Positions 59,664 to 64,000 of a stretch of DNA of 64,000 bases are shown one piece after another. The number at the start of each line of letters is the position of its first letter. Position 1 is the stretch's first letter. A program made the position numbers and the translations under genes. The notes beneath the pieces were generated by a model. That model worked only from the letters and a program-made list of their open reading frames with translations, did not search any database and was not told where the DNA came from. Source of the DNA: Sepioteuthis lessoniana (lineage: Eukaryota; Mollusca; Cephalopoda; Myopsida; Loliginidae); NCBI GenBank assembly GCA_963585895.1, contig OY757934.1, forward strand, positions 34,145,268 through 34,209,267, written 5' to 3'.

Positions 59664-60386
59664 CGTGGTGCCTTCAATAAGTTTCCAGACTTTTTTGTAC
59701 AGGCATTTAAAATTGTCGTAGACTCTTGAAAATTCAATATGTTATTGCTATACATCTTATGAGATGACTGACCAATTTTTATGATTTCAGCTTCAAATGA
59801 ACAGCTACAACAGCAATTGGAATACACCCTACTAAAACCTGATTGTCACAGCTGGTGAATTTCAAAAATGCAATCTGGACGCGAGGAAGAACGATATGCA
59901 ATAAAATTGTTTTAAACTTGGAAAAAATGCCACAGAAACGTATGAAATGCTTCAGACTGCTTTTCGACCATCTTGCATTAATCGAGCATCAGTTTTTGAG
60001 TGGCACAAGAGATTCAAGGAAGGCAGGCAGTCTGTGAGGGATGATGAGAGGTGTGGGAGGAGTAAGGAAGTCAATACACCAGAGTTGATTGGCCAAAGGG
60101 TTAGGGTTAGGGTTACTATGTTGAGGTTTTAAGGGAGTTCAGGTAGAGATTCAGTCGGAAGAGGCTGTCGTCATGAGACAATTGAGGAGATGAAAGAGGC
60201 TGTGACGAAGGTCATTGACACGCTCAGACAAGAGGACTTCCATGGGGCCTTCCAGAAGTTGTTGGAACGGTACAAGTGCATTGTAGCCGGAGGAGATTAC
60301 TTCGAAGGGGACTAGAGTTTCATGTTTGTATTATTAATAAAAGTGCCAATACGAAAAAAGTCTGGAAACTTATTTAATGATCCTTG
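59664..60386 (+). mobile_element. mariner remnant 2 (lacks catalytic core)
   Basis: Same family as 19775-20607: near-identical left end, inner 5' untranslated sequence and right end, with TA at 59662-59663 and 60387-60388. At 723 bp it retains the two extremities of the gene and has lost the middle. Confidence 0.9.
59885..60315 (+). pseudogene. mariner transposase, N-terminal domain joined to C-terminus
   Basis: The N-terminal helix-turn-helix region is readable with frameshifts (ATETYEMLQTAFRPSCINRA, VFEWHKRFKEGRQSVRDDER, TPELIGQ). All three catalytic aspartates are deleted. The C-terminus is retained (TIEEMKEAVTKVIDTL, AFQKLLERYKCIVAGGDY). The junction carries three GGGTTA repeats at 60098-60115. 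Confidence 0.85.
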
Positions 60387-60419
60387 TATTAATCTGTTAT
60401 ACAGCTAAAATGTAGGCTG

Positions 60420-60850
60420 CATATTCTAAGAAACTTTGTTTTATTAGATTGAAATTATTATGAATTAAATACATACTAGATCGGCGAACTTGCTTGGAAA
60501 ATTGAGTTCTATAAAAAAACTAAATAGCAAAATTATTTGAAAATATGCTACCTTGTCACTGAGATACTTTAGTCAATAAAAATAGAATTATCTAAACATT
60601 TCAAACATCTTATTTTGAAAAACGAAGTTCTCTACAAAATAATGACCGTAAAATCATTTTTTAATCCGCTGTGTATTCTACAAGAGATCTATTTGATGAA
60701 AATCGAATCATTTAATTAAAAATAACTTAAATAGATGAACATATTTTGAAAAGCGAAGTTTCATACAAAATTTTATCAGTGGAATTATTCATAAAAATCT
60801 GCTATTTATTCTCTAAGAAACTTTGTTAAACAATATTAAAACAAAGTTCA
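60420..60850. repeat. Degenerate tandem repeat, about 120-133 bp period
   Basis: Blocks like TTTTGAAAAACGAAGTTCTC, TACAAAATAATGACCG and TGTATTCTACAAGAG recur at about 60497, 60616 and 60749. Identity is low; seen only by aligning blocks. Confidence 0.55.
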
Positions 60851-61839
60851 ACGAAAATCCATAATTTACTGAAATGTCGAAATTAAACATTTCGGATAAA
60901 AACGGATCGCACATGGAATTTCTTATCCGGTTGCTCTGAAGTCAAAAAACAAACGCTTCGCCTGAAAAGAACTTCAAATATCTGTTTTTTCCCGTAATTT
61001 TTTAAAGTGTAGAATAAGAAAAAGAAGTTTTTTTCTTAAAAAACTGTTTGATGAGAACAAAGAGTTAATCTTTTTAAAAGAAATTTTAAAAATTTAGAAA
61101 GAACTCACAACAGCAACAAAAAATTTAGTCTCATTATACTAAAAATCATCATTATCATCATCTCTATCTTGACTTGTACTGTTAAACAGGTTTACAAAAA
61201 TCCGATAAAACCAGCAGCTGAATAAGTTTTTGAATGACGTCTGAAAAATAACTGATTTATTCAAATGAGTTGAAAGAAATATATTTTGAAATCGCGCCAT
61301 GAAAATGTTGGATCTTTTTACAACTAAATAAATGTCTTGATATCATAGAGTACGATTCTATGAAGGATTCAAAGCATGAACATAAAATGTTCCATTCAAA
61401 TAAATCATCCAACTTGACTTAATGCTTTCCAAAAGTTATGGAAGTTATTTAAGTAAACAATTCACTTTAATATAAAATTATAAAAACATTTGGAAATGTA
61501 TTTATAAAATTTTATTTGCATTTTTTGCTTACACTAAACGAAAATATATCGATCAAAATGATTTATGACTGATTTTACATCTGAGTTGAAACTTTATTAC
61601 AATTTGAAGTCGATAACATTTTATTTCAATTGCTCGTTGTATTGGTTACAGTGGGATTAGAAAGCTCATCTGATGTATCACTTTAGCTTCCACGGCCATA
61701 GAAAATAGAAAATAGCTTTCCTTTGAAAGGTTCGTCTATACTATGCACCGATAGTCTATACTATGTAATCTTAGTCCCAAAAGTCTAGACTATGCACTAA
61801 TAGTCTCAATAGCAATAGATGCTGTTGTGTTGGAAGAAA
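60851..61839. other. No recognised feature
   Basis: AT-rich sequence between the degenerate 120-133-bp repeat and the LINE remnant. Confidence 0.6.
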
Positions 61840-62196
61840 GCTGCTGAAAACAGATTCAGGACTAGAGAGGGATTTTTTCGAATGCATCATATCAAAATGG
61901 ACGATACAAAGAGTGACCTTATAATACCAAATAAAGTCAGTTCCATTATCAAGAAGAAAATATTGAAGTGGTTTTGTCATGTGTTACGCCAAAGCAATTC
62001 CCTTCTATGTCAACCATTTATACAAGAAATATTCAATAATAGAAGATTCAAAGGACAACCACCAAAGCGATAAAATGTCTTGATAAAAGCGGACTCAAAA
62101 TTACCTCCGTAGACAGAGTAAAGAGAGGCAAGAAAACTGAACAATTAGAGTTCTTCTGTGTAAAAATATATGCGAGTAACCTTTAATGGTGTATGC

Positions 62197-62284
<88 letters not shown>

Positions 62285-62303
62285 CTCACACACATATATA
62301 TAA

Positions 62304-62350
<47 letters not shown>

Positions 62351-62540
62351 CCTGAACATATTTTTAAGATCTTTATGATATTCTATTTGTCCACTGCCGG
62401 ACTTGCTAGTCATATGAGATCTCATGACAGTAAACTAACGCTGACACGGTTTTCACAAATAATTCCATAACAAACAGCAGGTAACTCATGTTCTTTCAGT
62501 GACAAAGTATGTAGATCTACATCAAATTTGAGAAGCCATA
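61840..62540 (+). mobile_element. LINE C-terminal remnant, interrupted by microsatellites
   Basis: The frame 61819-62073 reads IIKKKILKWFCHVLRQSNSL and NNRRFKGQPPKR, typical of the C-terminal region of RTE-like LINEs. After the (AAT)n(AT)n block a C2H2-like relic follows ([32 protein letters not shown], near 62.4-62.56 kb). The family is uncertain. Confidence 0.55.
62200..62348. repeat. (AAT)n(AT)n and second (AT)n block
   Basis: About 9 AAT units, about 27 AT units, a 30-bp CA-rich break, then about 20 AT units. It interrupts the LINE remnant at 61840-62540. Confidence 0.93.
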
Positions 62541-62715
62541 TGAAAGTACATGAGCGGCAATGTCAATAACATTTCGTTTGTCACGTATGCGACAGGATTG
62601 GTAAGGATGTACTTTGCCTCAGGAGTCACTAGCGCTCCCTGGGGTAGTTTTAGAGTAATCTCGGAAATGACCTCCTTCTGTGAAGAAGTGGCAGTCACTA
62701 TGTATGTGTATATTT

Positions 62716-62952
62716 GTTTGTTTGTTTTGTTGTTTAATGGCATATCAACCTTCCTGGATTATCTAATGCCAAATATGTCATCCTAGAAGAACATTAGTGG
62801 TACTATCTAACCCATTGCTAGGAGGATAAGGGGGTTCATACCATTCCCAAATATATTTGTCCGAAAGTGAACGTAATAGCGCGACTGGAGTTCGAACTCG
62901 CTTACTACGATTCTGCTGTCCAGCGCTTAAACCATTACACCACGAGGTACCC
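62716..62952 (-). mobile_element. SINE C6
   Basis: Full-length minus-strand copy, head TACCTCGTGGTGTAATGGTT, tail at 62716. Probable duplication ATGTATGTGTAT / ATGTATGTGTGT in TG-rich flanks. Confidence 0.87.
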
Positions 62953-63085
62953 CCGTGTGTGTGCATGTATGTGTGTGTGTTCGAGGATGTGTTTGTACGA
63001 AAATAATACATCTACAATAACAGATGAACAGTCTGTTCCTATTTCTTTGTACTTTCAGTTTTACCAAAGAATTTCATCCAAGTCT

Positions 63086-63667
63086 TTGCCCAGTCGGCTG
63101 GGGCTGTAGAATACATCGACTGCTTCTCTGCAGAGGGGTAAGACTCCCCACCAACCAGTGTCCTGGATATGACACTAAACAGTCTGATGGTAAGGTTCCA
63201 GCAATGCTGGAGCTTTGGGGAATGCGGAGTACCCCTTCATTGCCATCGCTCCCACGTCCACTCTGTCCTGGCGTGGTAGCACCTGATAGGGCCCTATCTA
63301 TGGGTTAAATAGAACTAACAGCATACTTATGCTAAACTAAATTTTTGAGTAAACTGAATTGCTTGAAATAGAAATGTTTTTGACAATTAAACCGTGCTTA
63401 CATTTAAACTGCGTGCTTATGCTTAACTGAATTATTTCAAATAGAACTGTTTTTCGACATTAAAACTGTATTTACACTTAACTGAATTGTTACATATAAC
63501 TGCTTGAATAGTTTGAAATGGAAATGTTTTTGACAATTAAACTGTGTACTTATGCTAAACTGAATTGTTTTCAATTGAACAGATTATTTACATAAAAATG
63601 GATTTGGCGTTAAATAACCCACAAAGGTTGATATGCCATAAAACCCAACAAACCAAATCAAGTCAAT
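63086..63667 (+). mobile_element. Retroposon E5, complete with target duplication
   Basis: Head 63090-63310, minisatellite of about five units 63311-63590, tail 63595-63655 (GGCGTTAAATAACCCACAAA GGTTG). Perfect 11-bp duplication CATCCAAGTCT at 63075-63085 and 63668-63678. Confidence 0.9.
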
Positions 63668-63888
63668 CATCCAAGTCTGTCGTAATGGTAGTGTGAATAG
63701 AGTGAGGAAAACATTTATTAAGGTTTGAGATCTTAGAATTGCTTTACAGACGTCTGTGGGAAGGATGAACCTCGTTACTGCACAGAGGTGCATTTCATTC
63801 GTTCATTTTAAACTTTTAGTTGCAGTTTTTTTCGCCAACTTTGATTTGCTGAAATCTTTAAAATCTGTGACTCCGAAAAATAAACATT

Positions 63889-64000
63889 AGGTTGCTGATG
63901 GTGACCCGAAGGCCCCCTTTTCAATTGCTACTACACCGCGGTGTAGGGTAGGGCGCTACTTCATTCCCAGGATTGCTCCAGTTTACTCTTGATCCTCACC
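63889..64000 (-). mobile_element. SINE B4, cut by the window end
   Basis: The 3' half of a minus-strand SINE B (plus-strand GGTGACCCGAAGGCCCCCTT onward). The head lies beyond position 64000. Confidence 0.82.

Noticed and set aside
60098-60115. Telomere or chromosome end
   Set aside because: Only three units inside a transposon remnant.

Overview
The window is AT-rich animal DNA with no convincing single-copy host gene. It reads as intergenic (or very large intronic) sequence from a mollusc, most likely a coleoid cephalopod. Reasons: several tRNA-derived SINE families, two of which share a central block as in the Ceph-SINEs described from squid and cuttlefish; abundant di- and trinucleotide microsatellites; mariner, Tc1 and RTE remnants; and repeated fragments of an R2-superclade LINE ending in (AAT)n. 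Squid, cuttlefish and octopus cannot be separated from sequence alone.

Layout. 1-5 kb: retroposon E1, microsatellites, SINE B1. 5-10 kb: two deleted Tc1/mariner-type elements (5140-5719, 9136-9876) and a SINE A pair in inverted orientation, one split by an RTE insertion. 10-19 kb: microsatellites, hairpin repeats, degenerate SINEs. 19-24 kb: a mariner remnant and two R4/Dong-like LINE fragments joined by (AAT)n arrays. 24.5-29 kb: a 4.4-kb transposon with about 280-bp terminal inverted repeats, carrying a broken minus-strand gene with a FEN1/XPG-like nuclease domain and a Cys-rich motif (candidate Academ superfamily). 29.3-30.9 kb: a 93-bp (31-codon) minisatellite with a 558-bp higher-order period. 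33-36 kb: LINE fragments bordered by (AAG)n or (TTC)n. 38.1-38.7 kb: four tandem SINE D copies at exactly 144-bp spacing. 39.4-41.4 kb: two E retroposons and an RTE copy with a perfect target-site duplication. 43.4-45.1 kb: 47-bp and about 100-bp tandem arrays. 46-49 and 56-58 kb: chains of R4/Dong-like fragments. 49-55.6 kb: E4, a GC-rich island, a further SINE, a degenerate 23-bp array hosting a SINE, nested SINEs, and a SINE whose core has become a 45-bp minisatellite. 58-64 kb: a second mariner remnant, a LINE remnant, SINE C6, E5 and SINE B4 cut by the window end.

How the parts relate. The content is a record of mobile elements and of the tandem repeats they seed. Target-site duplications (TSDs) give a relative order of insertion at many places. 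Three satellite-like structures can be traced to retroposons: the SINE D array, the 45-bp expansion inside SINE A6, and the minisatellite carried by the E family. Coding remnants are all transposon-derived and broken. Family names and the cephalopod call rest on recalled knowledge; no search was run.
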